A DNA stretch of 64,000 nucleotides from Aminomonas paucivorans DSM 12260. Lineage in GTDB: Bacteria > Synergistota > Synergistia > Synergistales > Synergistaceae. Where the stretch lies: assembly GCF_000165795.1 (NCBI RefSeq), contig NZ_CM001022.1, forward strand, positions 248,001-312,000, written 5' to 3'. Under the pieces are notes generated by a model. That model had not been told where the DNA came from. It saw nothing but the letters and a program-made list of their open reading frames with translations, and did not search any database. The position numbers were made by a program, and so were the translations under genes. This document shows, one piece after another, positions 26,607-34,795 of the stretch (position 1 is the stretch's first letter; each line of letters opens with the position of its first letter).

Positions 26607-27117
26607 AGGGATCCTTCCCCGGGGGCCTCAGAAGGTCCGCAAGCAGCAGAAGGGCCCCGGCGGAGAGAAACAGGTCCGCCAGGTTCAGGGAAGGCAGGGG
26701 GAGGGGGTGGCGCAGCGCCAGGTAGTCCACCACCCCTCCCCGGAGGAACCGGTCCGTCAGGTTGCCCAGGGCCCCTCCCCAGAGGAGGGCCAGCTCGGGG
26801 CACCGCAGGGGCGAGGAACGCAGCCGCGCCGAGAGCGCCCCCAGGGCGGCGAGGCCCCCCAGGGCCAGGAGGAGGCCCCACCCCCCGGAGGCCCCCAGGG
26901 AGAAGGCCACCCCCCTGTTGAGGGAGGGGGCCAGGGCGGCCCACCCGGCGTCCCGAGGGAGGAGCCCCTCCGCGCCCAGGCGCAGCACCTGGGCCTTCAC
27001 CCCCTGGTCCAGGAGCGCCAGGGCGAGGGCCCACCCGGCGAAGGACCAGCGGCGGGGGGGACGAACCGGGGGGGGCGGGGTCGCCCCCGCCCCCCCCGCG
27101 CATCCACGGGGCTTCAC
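26584..27117 (-). CDS. lspA: Lipoprotein signal peptidase (signal peptidase II)
   Basis: 177 residues from GTG 27117, three bases after the aldolase stop. Four membrane helices; conserved LDQGVK, SLNRGVAFSLG, and the catalytic aspartates D122 in GNLTDRFLRGGVVDYL and D148 in LNLADLFL. It cleaves lipoprotein signal peptides at the inner membrane. The first 20 or so residues are Gly/Pro-rich and could be a mis-set start. No good RBS is visible, suggesting coupling to the upstream aldolase gene. Confidence 0.85.
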   Translation of the reverse strand: MKPRGCAGGAGATPPPPVRPPRRWSFAGWALALALLDQGVKAQVLRLGAEGLLPRDAGWAALAPSLNRGVAFSLGASGGWGLLLALGGLAALGALSARLRSSPLRCPELALLWGGALGNLTDRFLRGGVVDYLALRHPLPLPSLNLADLFLSAGALLLLADLLRPPGKDPSSAPPPG

Positions 27118-27120
27118 GCC

Positions 27121-28182
27121 CTAGGCCACCGTGACGTCCCGGTTCAGGTACACGTCCTGCACCGCCTGGATGAGGGCGACCCCCTCCTTGAAGGGCTTCT
27201 GGAAGGCCTTGCGCCCCAGGATGAGCCCCGTGCCGCCCCCCCGCTTGTTGAGCACCGCGGTGTGCACCGCCTCCTCCAGGTCCCGGGACCCGGAGGCCCC
27301 GCCGGAGTTGATGAGCCCCATGCGGCCCATGTAGCAGTTGGCCACCTGCCAGCGTACCCAGTCGATGGGGTGGTCCGGCACCAGGTCCCCGTAGACCCGG
27401 TCGTCGGTCTTCCCGAACTTCAGTGCCCGGAACCCCCCGTTGTTCTCCGGCAGCTTCTGCTTGATCAGGTCCGCCTCGATGGTCACCCCCAGGTGGTTTC
27501 CCTGTCCCGTGAGGTCCGCGCTGACGTGGTAGTCCGTCTTGCCCTGCACGAAGGCGGGGTTGCGCAGGTAGCACCACAGGATGGTGGCCATGCCCAGCTC
27601 ATGGGCGTGGTGGAAGGCCTCGGAGATCTCCAGGATCTGTCGACGGCTTTCGGGAGAGCCGAAATAGATCGTGGCTCCCACCGCCGCCGCCCCCATGTTC
27701 CAGGCCTGGTCCACCGAGGCGAAGAGGGTCTGGTCGTGCTGGTTGGGGTAGGAGAGAAGCTCGTTGTGGTTGAGCTTCAGGACGAAGGGGATCTTATGGG
27801 CGTACTTGCGGGCCACGGACCCCAGGACCCCCAGGGTGCTGGCCACGGCGTTGCACCCCGCCTCCAGGGCCAGGCGCACGATGTTCTCCGGGTCCAGGTA
27901 GAGGGGGTTGGGGGCGAAGGAGGCTGCGGCGGAGTGCTCGATGCCCTGGTCCACCGGCAGGATGGACAGGTAGCCCGTGCCCCCCAGCCTTCCGTGGCCG
28001 AAGAGCTGCTGCAGGGACCGCAGCACCGGCACGGAACGGTCCGAGGGGAGGAAGACCCGGTCCACGAAGTCCGGTCCGGGCAGGTGGATCTGGTCCTTGG
28101 GGATGCCTGCGCACCGATGGGTCAGCAGTTCCTTGGCCTCTGCGCCCAACAGTTCCTCCAGCTTCGCCTGTTTCTTGGCCAT
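27121..28182 (-). CDS. fbaB: Class I fructose-bisphosphate aldolase (FbaB/DhnA type)
   Basis: 353 residues, ATG 28182 with AAAGGAGG upstream. Near full-length match in memory to the E. coli FbaB pattern: [95 protein letters not shown] (active-site Lys) and [10 protein letters not shown]. It splits fructose 1,6-bisphosphate in glycolysis or joins trioses in gluconeogenesis. Forms an operon with lspA. Confidence 0.92.
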   Translation of the reverse strand: MAKKQAKLEELLGAEAKELLTHRCAGIPKDQIHLPGPDFVDRVFLPSDRSVPVLRSLQQLFGHGRLGGTGYLSILPVDQGIEHSAAASFAPNPLYLDPENIVRLALEAGCNAVASTLGVLGSVARKYAHKIPFVLKLNHNELLSYPNQHDQTLFASVDQAWNMGAAAVGATIYFGSPESRRQILEISEAFHHAHELGMATILWCYLRNPAFVQGKTDYHVSADLTGQGNHLGVTIEADLIKQKLPENNGGFRALKFGKTDDRVYGDLVPDHPIDWVRWQVANCYMGRMGLINSGGASGSRDLEEAVHTAVLNKRGGGTGLILGRKAFQKPFKEGVALIQAVQDVYLNRDVTVA

Positions 28183-28339
28183 GGGGACACCTCCTTTGGT
28201 TTCCTCCTCCGGGGAGGGTTTCGCGTTCCCATTCTACCCGCATGGTGGGAGCTCCGGGGCGGGAGGAAACGGGAATCGGTGGACGGGAAGCTCCGGGAGG
28301 CGCATCATGGCTCTATCCGAGACGGGAGGTGTGTAGGAA

Positions 28340-28678
28340 ATGCGGGAACTGGACTGGGAGGGGCTGCAGACGGTGGCGGCGGCCCCGGTGCGGCCCGTGG
28401 TGGTGGACGTGTGGGACCCCTGCTGTCCCCCCTGCGTGGCCCTGGGGCCCTACTTCGAGGAACTGGGGGAGTCCTACGGAGACCGGCTGGACTTCTACAA
28501 GTACAACCGGGCGGAGGATCGGCGGATCATGCAGGGCCTGTCCCTGCGGGGGGTGCCCACCCTGCTGTTCTACCTGCCCGGGGGCGAGCTGATGCGCCGC
28601 CTCACGGGGGACCAGGAGGCCACCCGTGAGGCCCTGAGACAGGGGTTGGAGGATCTGCTGGCCCGGGTCGCCGGCTGA
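28340..28678 (+). CDS. Thioredoxin-fold protein with CPPC active site
   Basis: 112 residues, RBS GGGAGGT. Motif VVDVWDPCCPPCVALGPYFEELG gives a CxxC active site CPPC preceded by an extra Cys, instead of the CGPC of standard thioredoxin; the cis-Pro motif is GVPTLLFY. No signal peptide, so cytoplasmic disulfide chemistry is expected. Divergent from the aldolase gene. Confidence 0.85.
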   Translation: MRELDWEGLQTVAAAPVRPVVVDVWDPCCPPCVALGPYFEELGESYGDRLDFYKYNRAEDRRIMQGLSLRGVPTLLFYLPGGELMRRLTGDQEATREALRQGLEDLLARVAG

Positions 28679-28743
28679 GCGATAGGGGGACAATACGACA
28701 AAAAAACCGGCACAGCCGGGATCATCGAGAGGAGGAAAGAGGA

Positions 28744-29931
28744 ATGACGAAACTTCGCACGGGGATCCTCGGGTTGGCGGCGGGGCTGCTTCTGTGGGCC
28801 CTGCCCGCCTGGGCGGCGGCGCCCTTCCACATCGGCGTGGTGACGGGGACGGTCTCTCAGGGGGAGGACGTGCTCCGGGGGGCGGAGCGCCTTTTGGCCC
28901 AGTACGGAGACGTCTCCAAGGGGGGCATGGTGAAGCACGTGACCTACCCGGACAACTTCATGTCCGAGATGGAGACCACCATCGCCCAGATCGTGGGGCT
29001 GGCGGATGATCCGAAGATGAAGGTCATCGTGGTGAGCGAGGCCATCCCGGGGACCACCGAGGCCTTCCGGCGGGTGAAGGAGAAGCGCAAGGACATCCTC
29101 TGCTTCGCCGGGGAGGCTCAGGAGGACCCGGCGGTCATCGCCAGCGCTGCGGACCTGTCGGTGAGCCAGGACTTTCTCTCCATGGGCTACATCATGGTCC
29201 TGGCGGCGAAGAAGATGGGGGCGGACACCTACGTGCACATCTCCTTCCCCCGGCACATGAGCTACGAACTCCTCTCCCGGCGCCGGAAGATCCTGGAGCA
29301 GACCTGCAAGGACCTGGGGATGAAGTTCGTCTTCGAGACCGCCCCGGACCCCACCAGCGACGTGGGGGTGGCGGGGGCCCAGCAGTACGTGCTGGAAAAA
29401 GTCCCGGCGTGGCTGGCCAAGTACGGCAAGAAGGCGGCGTTCTTCAGCACCAACAACGCCCAGGTGGAGCCCCTGCTCCGGCGCATCGCCGAGCTGGGAG
29501 GTTTCTACGTGCAGACCGATTCTCCCCTGCAGGGGTATCCCGGGGCTTTCGGCATCGACCTGTCCAAGCAGAAGGGCAACTTCCCCGCCATCCTGAAGAA
29601 GATCGAGCAGGCGGTGGCCGCCCGGGGCGGCTCGGGACGTCTGGCCACCTGGCCCTACGCCTCGGGGTACGCCATCACCGCGGGTCTGGGAGAGTTCGGC
29701 AAGCGGGTGGTGGAGGGCAAGGCCCGTCTGGGGAACTTCCGGCACCTCATGCAGGCCCTGGACGCGGTCTCTCCGGGCATCGCCTGGAACGGCAGCCTCT
29801 ACACCGACGTGGCCACGGGGGTGAAGACCCGGAACTTCGTCCTGGTCTACCAGGACACCTACGTGCTGGGCAAGGGACGGCTGGGCCTGGACAAGGCCTC
29901 GGTGCCCCAGAAGATCTACCGGATCAAGTAG
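28744..29931 (+). CDS. Secreted DUF3798-like periplasmic-binding-fold protein
   Basis: 395 residues, RBS GAGGAGGAAAGAGG. Signal peptide ends near PAWAAA. The mature protein starts FHIGVVTGTVSQGEDVLRGAERLL and has alternating beta/alpha segments (IVVSEAIPGTTEAF, ADTYVHISFPRHMSYELLSRR, AAFFSTNNAQVEPLLRRIAELGG) like type 1 periplasmic binding proteins. I place it in the DUF3798 family from memory. Ligand and partner transporter are unknown, and no permease lies nearby. Confidence 0.7.
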   Translation: MTKLRTGILGLAAGLLLWALPAWAAAPFHIGVVTGTVSQGEDVLRGAERLLAQYGDVSKGGMVKHVTYPDNFMSEMETTIAQIVGLADDPKMKVIVVSEAIPGTTEAFRRVKEKRKDILCFAGEAQEDPAVIASAADLSVSQDFLSMGYIMVLAAKKMGADTYVHISFPRHMSYELLSRRRKILEQTCKDLGMKFVFETAPDPTSDVGVAGAQQYVLEKVPAWLAKYGKKAAFFSTNNAQVEPLLRRIAELGGFYVQTDSPLQGYPGAFGIDLSKQKGNFPAILKKIEQAVAARGGSGRLATWPYASGYAITAGLGEFGKRVVEGKARLGNFRHLMQALDAVSPGIAWNGSLYTDVATGVKTRNFVLVYQDTYVLGKGRLGLDKASVPQKIYRIK

Positions 29932-30001
29932 CGTTTCTCTGCCGAGGGAGGCGCAGGGAAGGGGGGAGGGTTTTCGACCTCCCCCCTTCCGGCGGAAGCG
30001 C

Positions 30002-30291
30002 TCAGGGACACGGCTCCTCTCTTCGGGGGGGCCGTGTCTTTTCCTGTGCTCTGCGAGCCTCCAGGGCACGGCGGATTTCCCGCACGCTTTGGAACACGTC
30101 CACGTTCCAGACGTCCGCCCCGATTTTCTCGGACCACCCTCGGGACGTCCTCCCTCCTGCCCGCAATCTCCTGCGGCGTGGCGAAGCAGGGGTCGCTGGC
30201 CTCAAGGATTATCCAGCGCCTACAGCAGGGTCGTCTTGCCGCTTCCCAGAAAGCCCGAGAGGAGGAAGACCCGGCACTTGCGGTCCCTCAC
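30002..30291 (-). pseudogene. Broken CobW/P-loop GTPase remnant
   Basis: A GTG at 30291 overlaps the stop of the preceding gene (GTGA). It encodes MRDRKCRVFLL-SGFLGSGKTTLL, a classic CobW/COG0523-type Walker A start, and then hits TAG at 30220-30222. A second, frameshifted piece on the same strand (to about 30002) reads IGADVWNVDVFQSVREIRRALEARRA and resembles a protein C-terminus. The middle of the gene seems deleted. In this corrinoid-activation operon it probably was a metal or cofactor chaperone GTPase. Confidence 0.55.
30007..30042 (+). terminator. Terminator after the DUF3798-like gene
   Basis: GACACGGC (30007-30014) pairs with GCCGTGTC (30031-30038), extended inward by CTCC/GGGG pairing, followed by TTTT. 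Confidence 0.8.
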
Positions 30292-31031
30292 GATTCGGCC
30301 TCCCGGGAGTCCATCTGAAGCCCCAGATGGCACCCCCCCAGCTGGTAGTACAGGCACCGCCTTCCCGCGCAGGGGCTGCAGGGAGAGGGGCCTCCGAAAA
30401 ACGCCCCCCCCTCCTTCCCCAGGCACAGGAAGGAGTATTGGGTCTTTCGGGGGTGGAACATGACGGAGCCGCGGGTTTCCGCCCCGAGGGTGGCCGCCGT
30501 CCTCCCCAGGCGTTCGACGCTCTCCACGAGGGGGCGGGAGGTGTTCCCGGAGCCGGGGTAGAACTCCCCGACGACGCGGTTTTCCCCGAAGGGGCGATCC
30601 GGGGAGCCGACCCATTCCCGCAGCAGGCGGTGCATGTCGTAGAGGGCGATGGAGCCCGCCACGTCCAGGAGCAGTCCCCACATGGCGTTTCCCTGCTGGC
30701 TCATGACGCGTTCGCACTCCCGTTCCAGCCCGTCCCCCAGGGTCCAGACCATCAGGACCAGCGTCCCCGCGCTTCCGGTCACCTCCCGGGGGAGCACGTC
30801 CACCACCTCCTCCGGGGCGATCCCCGCGACGCTGGCCCTGGGGGCGAGGAGCCCTTCTCCCTCCTGGGCCCAGAATCGGCGGAACGCTTCCACCTTGGGG
30901 ACGTGCCGCTTCCCGAGGGCCTGGTAGTGCCGCTTTAGGGGGGAGAGGTCGACGGCCAAGGGGAGTCCCGGGAACTCCCGGGGGGGATCGTCGCTTCGCC
31001 CGGAAGAGAAGTGGATGGTCATGGGTCTCAT
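30288..31031 (-). CDS. Methionine-synthase-activation-like corrinoid protein with Cys motif
   Basis: 247 residues. The region LVLMVWTLGDGLERECERVM, MWGLLLDVAGSIALYDMHRLLREWV and VGEFYPGSGNTSRPLVESVERL resembles the B12-dependent methionine synthase activation fold found in corrinoid methyltransferase clusters. A C-terminal Cys set (CSPCAGRRCLYYQLGGC) may bind an Fe-S cluster. It follows the RACE protein by 34 bases and probably helps keep a corrinoid protein in the Co(I) state. The family call is from pattern recall. Confidence 0.55.
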   Translation of the reverse strand: MRPMTIHFSSGRSDDPPREFPGLPLAVDLSPLKRHYQALGKRHVPKVEAFRRFWAQEGEGLLAPRASVAGIAPEEVVDVLPREVTGSAGTLVLMVWTLGDGLERECERVMSQQGNAMWGLLLDVAGSIALYDMHRLLREWVGSPDRPFGENRVVGEFYPGSGNTSRPLVESVERLGRTAATLGAETRGSVMFHPRKTQYSFLCLGKEGGAFFGGPSPCSPCAGRRCLYYQLGGCHLGLQMDSREAES

Positions 31032-31065
31032 GGGTTCACCTCCATTGTGTTGCGCAGACAGGGGT

Positions 31066-32685
31066 TCAGAACGTCATGGCCCGGACGAAGCGCTCCTGAA
31101 AGTCCGGAAGGCGGGAAAGCTCGATGTAGCGCATCCTTTGGGCCGTCCGGGTCGTCCGCTCGTAGAAGCTTCGCGAGGCGAGGGCGCGGCAGGCTCCCAG
31201 GCCGGAGGTGTTCTGGACGCTTCGCACCTTTTCCGGGGGGACGTCCGGGACCAGGCCGACGGCGATGGCGCTGGGGACGTGGAGGTTGTTCCCGAAAGCC
31301 CCCGCCAGCAGGACCTCGTCCACCTCCTCCCGCGTCACGCCCCGTTCCGCAAGCAGCACCTCCACGCCGGTGTGGATGGCCCCCAGGGCCAGCTGGACCT
31401 CCCGGACGTCCTTTTGCGTCAGCGCCACCCCTTCCCGATGGTCCCCCAGGAGGAAGATCGTCATGCCCCTCTCGTCCCGGGCGAGGCGTTCCCGAAGCTG
31501 CGGGTGGGTGCACCGTTCCGGGGGAACGAACCGCCCGCTCCGCTCCACGATGCCCTCCCGGAGCAGAAGCGCCAGGGCGTCCACCAGCCCGGAACCGCAG
31601 AGCCCCTGGGGGCGCCCCCCTCCGATGACATCCAGGCACAGTCCCTCCGGCGCGAGCCTCACCCCTTCCACCGCTCCCTGCTGGGCCCGCATGCCCCACC
31701 GGATGCGCGCCCCCTCCAGGGCCGGACCCGCCGCGGTGGCGCAGCAGTGCAGGGCCTCCCGGTTGCCCAGCACGATCTCGTTGTTGGTGCCGATGTCCAC
31801 GAGAAGCCGCAGGGGGAGTTCCCCGTCCATCTCCATCGCGGTGGTCCCCGCCACGATGTCCCCCCCCACGTAGCCCGCCACGTTGGGGATGAGCCGCACC
31901 GGCGCCTCCGGGTGGGGAGCCCGAAGCCCCAGGGATGCGGATCGAACGGGCTCGTGGGCGAGGAAGGCCGGGGCGTAGGGGCTTTTCCCGATGCTCTCCG
32001 GGGAGACCCCCAGGAGAAGGTGCTCCATCACCGTGTTTCCCGCCACCACGATTTCCCGGATCTCCCGAGGGGGGACGCCGCTTTGCGCCGCCATCTCCCG
32101 GAGGGCGTCGTCCAGCCCGCGGACGATGGCCCCCTGGAGCCCCTCCAGGCCCTGGGGATGGGCCGTGGAGGCGGAAATCCGGGAGATGACGTCGTCCCCG
32201 AAGACGATCTGGGGGTTCAGAAAGGAGTGCAGCCCCAGGGGCTTTCGTCCCTGCAGGTCCAGGAGGCAGCAGGCCACCGTGGTGGTGCCCAGGTCCACGG
32301 AGACCCCCAGGCCGGGGCGCGGGTCGTCCCAGGGGAGCGTCGTATGCGGGGCGAGGTTCTCCAGGATCTTCTCGTTCGTCCCCTCGGTGGTGTCCAGCAC
32401 CAGGACGGCGCCGCTTCCGCGCAACGTGGCGCAGCAGGCCAGGCGGACCCCCGATGCCCGATCCGCAGGGGACAGGGTCCGCTCCTCCGTGGGCGATAGG
32501 GGGCTCAGGAAGGCGCCCCCCTCCTTCGGGCGGATGCGGCACTTCCCGCAGACCCCCACGCCGCCGCAGGAGTGCCCCAGGGGGACGCCGGCCCGAAGGG
32601 CCAGGTCGTCGATCCGTTCCCCCGGGATGCCCTCCGCAGTGGCGCCGGAGGGGAGGAAGACCAGGCGAAGGGGTCGGTCGGCCAT
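31066..32685 (-). CDS. RACE-type corrinoid-protein activator (2Fe-2S ferredoxin plus ASKHA/DUF4445)
   Basis: 539 residues, ATG 32685. The N-terminal plant-type ferredoxin has C40/C46/C49 (SCGGVGVCGKCRI) and C84 or C85. The large ASKHA domain follows: VSVDLGTTTVACCLLDL, NPQIVFGDDVISRI, LLVDIGTNNEIVLG, GSGLVDALALLL, LAGAFGNNLHVPSAIAVGLVPD. This is the reductive activator of corrinoid enzymes (RamA/RACE/DUF4445) group, which uses ATP and a low-potential electron to return Co(II) to Co(I). No corrinoid protein or methyltransferase is encoded next to it in the window. Confidence 0.82.
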   Translation of the reverse strand: MADRPLRLVFLPSGATAEGIPGERIDDLALRAGVPLGHSCGGVGVCGKCRIRPKEGGAFLSPLSPTEERTLSPADRASGVRLACCATLRGSGAVLVLDTTEGTNEKILENLAPHTTLPWDDPRPGLGVSVDLGTTTVACCLLDLQGRKPLGLHSFLNPQIVFGDDVISRISASTAHPQGLEGLQGAIVRGLDDALREMAAQSGVPPREIREIVVAGNTVMEHLLLGVSPESIGKSPYAPAFLAHEPVRSASLGLRAPHPEAPVRLIPNVAGYVGGDIVAGTTAMEMDGELPLRLLVDIGTNNEIVLGNREALHCCATAAGPALEGARIRWGMRAQQGAVEGVRLAPEGLCLDVIGGGRPQGLCGSGLVDALALLLREGIVERSGRFVPPERCTHPQLRERLARDERGMTIFLLGDHREGVALTQKDVREVQLALGAIHTGVEVLLAERGVTREEVDEVLLAGAFGNNLHVPSAIAVGLVPDVPPEKVRSVQNTSGLGACRALASRSFYERTTRTAQRMRYIELSRLPDFQERFVRAMTF

Positions 32686-32686
32686 G

Positions 32687-32854
32687 TCAGGCCCAGCCCC
32701 TGGCGAAGGCCAGGACGTCGTCGCCTATCTTCCCGGCCCGGTAGTCCCGGATGGAGGCCGCCTTGAAGGGGGCGTAGGGAGGCTGGGAACGGGGAGAGAG
32801 GACCTCCTCGTCCCTTCGGAGGATGTGAAGACACGGGGAGATGCGTTTTTTCAC
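32687..32854 (-). CDS. Small unidentified protein, or 3' part of a frameshifted gene
   Basis: 55 residues from GTG 32854 with AGGAAGGGG upstream; the stop lies one base before the RACE start codon. Sequence ends YRAGKIGDDVLAFARGWA. The frame shifted by one upstream of the A6 run at about 32848-32853 stays open to about 33130 with coding-like GC3 (for example VTLVAFSFLSGDLVPG), so this could be the end of a longer, broken gene. No family recognised. Confidence 0.4.
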   Translation of the reverse strand: MKKRISPCLHILRRDEEVLSPRSQPPYAPFKAASIRDYRAGKIGDDVLAFARGWA

Positions 32855-32869
32855 GGTAGACACCCCTTC

Positions 32870-33182
32870 CTGCCCGGATCGGGCGGAGGTCTTTCGGGGA
32901 TGGGGAAAAGCCCGGACCGGGCCACGGGGGCTTGAGCATCCGCCCCGGGACCAGGTCGCCCGAGAGAAAGGAGAAAGCGACGAGGGTGACCCTGTCCCCT
33001 GGGGAGTGTACCCCCTTGAGCAGGGGAGTGAGCAGCACCTCCCTGCAGCGGCAGCCTTCCATGATGCACCCCAGGACCAGGGGCAGGGCAAAGGCAATGC
33101 AAGAGGCGCGAAGGACGTTGCCTCCCAGGGGGAGACGAAGGGGGTGTTTCGTTTTTCCTGTTTTGTCGCGATGGTTCCCCTT
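32870..33182 (-). other. Possible decayed coding segment upstream of the corrinoid-activation operon
   Basis: One minus-strand frame is open and GC3-rich from about 33130 to 32850, with stretches such as GCRCREVLLTPLLKGVHSPGDRV. No start with a convincing RBS and no domain are visible. The plus strand holds nothing but the approach to the cobalamin operon promoter. Confidence 0.3.
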
Positions 33183-33211
33183 TTGACAGGAGCCTTCGGG
33201 TCTGCTAGCGT
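33183..33211 (+). promoter_or_regulatory. Promoter of the cobalamin uptake operon
   Basis: A perfect TTGACA (33183-33188), 17-base spacer and TAGCGT (33206-33211) lie just before the riboswitch. Confidence 0.7.
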
Positions 33212-33217
33212 TTTGTC

Positions 33218-33380
33218 CACAAGGGCGCGACCTGCGCCCCCATACGTAGGGTCGCGGCGGAGGAAGCCGGTGCAAAGCCGGCACAGCCCCGCTACGGTAA
33301 GGAGGACGACGTGCGGACGATCGCCACGGGGGGACCCCTGGAAGGCCCGCACGGAGGAGGATTCCAAGTCCGGATACTGC
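33218..33380 (+). promoter_or_regulatory. Cobalamin riboswitch
   Basis: The conserved core is GAAGCCGGTGCAAAGCCGGC followed by ACAGCCCCGCTACGGTAAGG (about 33264-33302), the B12-box arrangement, and the closing block AAGTCCGGATACTGC (about 33365-33379). A CCTTCC/GGAAGG hairpin followed by TTTT (about 33403-33427) may be the expression platform. It precedes a B12 receptor and ABC transporter operon and should repress it when cobalamin is plentiful. Confidence 0.9.
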
Positions 33381-33550
33381 GCCGATGGCCCCACGGCTCC
33401 TTCCTCGAGGGCGGAAGGTGTCCTTTTGATTGCCCAAGGACTCCGCCCCAAAGGGACCCCTTCCCTCCCGAGGAGGAGTGTCTTCTGCGCCCGAGGACGG
33501 CGGCGGTCCCGAGGGGGACCGGAGGCGATGAGGAACGGAGGAGAGGGACC

Positions 33551-34795
33551 ATGAGGAAGGGGTTTGGACGGGTTCTCTGGGGTGCCGCTGCGGGGATCGT
33601 CCTGCTGGCGGGGTGCGCCTTCGCCGTGGAGGCGGACAGCGCGGTCTACGCCACCAGCGACTTCACCACCGGGAGGCTGGGGGTGGCCGCGGGGAACGCC
33701 CTGACGCAGGTGGGCACCGTGGCGGGCGACCCGGGGGTGCTGGTCTTCCGCAAGAACGGGGCGGAGAAGGTGCTCTACCGGGAGCCGGTGAACTACGGGG
33801 CGGGGGAGGACACGGTGACGGTCTTCGACCCCGCCAACTGGTCCGCCCCGGAGGCGAACCTGCGCATGGGCCACAACATCTGCGGCGCCGTCGCCTCGGG
33901 ACAGCACCTGTTCTGTGCCAACTACTACAACGACGGCACGTCCTCCTTCCTCACGAAGCACGACATGAACGACCGGTACAAGCTGGTGGCCAGTCTGGAC
34001 CTGGACGACAAGAACGCCGCCAACGGGTCGGAGTACGTGAAGGACGTGGCCCTGGTGGACGGGGCCCTCTTCGTCCTGGTGGAGCGGCGGGACGGGGCCT
34101 GGCCTCCCGCCTTCTTCCCCAGCTCCCTGGTGAAGGTGGACCCCTCCGCCCTGACGGTTCAGGGAAGCGCGGAGCTGAACCCCAACCCCTCCACCATGGC
34201 CTATTCTTCCATCACAGGGAAGTTCTACGTGGCCTGCGTCGGCGGAACCCGCAACGCCGCGACCCTGCCCGCCACCTCCATCCAGACGGTGGTGCCCTCC
34301 ACCTTGGCGGTGGGGACCTTCGCCACGGCGGAAAACCTACCCGCTTCGGACAGGCAGTACGCCTTCGACCAGATCGGCGTGGCGGGAGGGGTGCTCTTCG
34401 TGACGGGGTACTTCAACGGCCCCGTGACCTGGCCCGCTCCGAACCCCTGCAAGGTCTACTCCTGCACCCTTCTGGCCCCGGCCATGACGGAGCGGGGCAG
34501 CTTCACCGGCTGGATCAACGACGCCGCCGCAGACCCGGAGCAGGGACGTTTCTGGGTGTCCCACCGGGGCACCGGGCAGGCCGACGGGGCCCTGGTGCTC
34601 TACGGTCTCTCGGGATCGGAGGTGCGCCGGTTCGATGAGGCGAAGCTGGGCGGCGTGCCCTACGCCGTGGCGCCCCTGACCCGCACCGGCGGCGGAAGCG
34701 GCGGCGGGTCCGGCGGCGGCTGCTCCGCTGCGGCCTTCTCCCCCTTCGCCCTGTTCCTGCTGCTGCCCCTTCTGGCCTTGCGGTGGCGGCGCTAG
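33551..34795 (+). CDS. Secreted beta-propeller-like protein with Synergist-CTERM tail, under B12 control
   Basis: 414 residues, ATG 33551. Signal peptide to about CAFA. Repeated strands such as SAVYATSDFTTGRLGVAAG, GVLVFRKNGAEKVLYRE, VTVFDPANW, SLVKVDPSALTVQGSAELNPNPSTMAYSSITGKFYVACVGG suggest a beta-propeller of about six blades. The tail GGGSGGGSGGGCSAAAF, hydrophobic helix and RWRR is a Synergist-CTERM signal. It is the first gene after the cobalamin riboswitch and overlaps the receptor gene by 13 bases, so a surface role in capturing cobalamin is inferred. No homologue of known function is recalled. Confidence 0.7.
   Translation: MRKGFGRVLWGAAAGIVLLAGCAFAVEADSAVYATSDFTTGRLGVAAGNALTQVGTVAGDPGVLVFRKNGAEKVLYREPVNYGAGEDTVTVFDPANWSAPEANLRMGHNICGAVASGQHLFCANYYNDGTSSFLTKHDMNDRYKLVASLDLDDKNAANGSEYVKDVALVDGALFVLVERRDGAWPPAFFPSSLVKVDPSALTVQGSAELNPNPSTMAYSSITGKFYVACVGGTRNAATLPATSIQTVVPSTLAVGTFATAENLPASDRQYAFDQIGVAGGVLFVTGYFNGPVTWPAPNPCKVYSCTLLAPAMTERGSFTGWINDAAADPEQGRFWVSHRGTGQADGALVLYGLSGSEVRRFDEAKLGGVPYAVAPLTRTGGGSGGGSGGGCSAAAFSPFALFLLLPLLALRWRR

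Noticed and set aside
28698-28722. Terminator with A/T-run before the DUF3798-like gene
   Set aside because: The CCGG/CCGG stem is only 4 bp and its T-run lies on the minus strand, where no gene ends.
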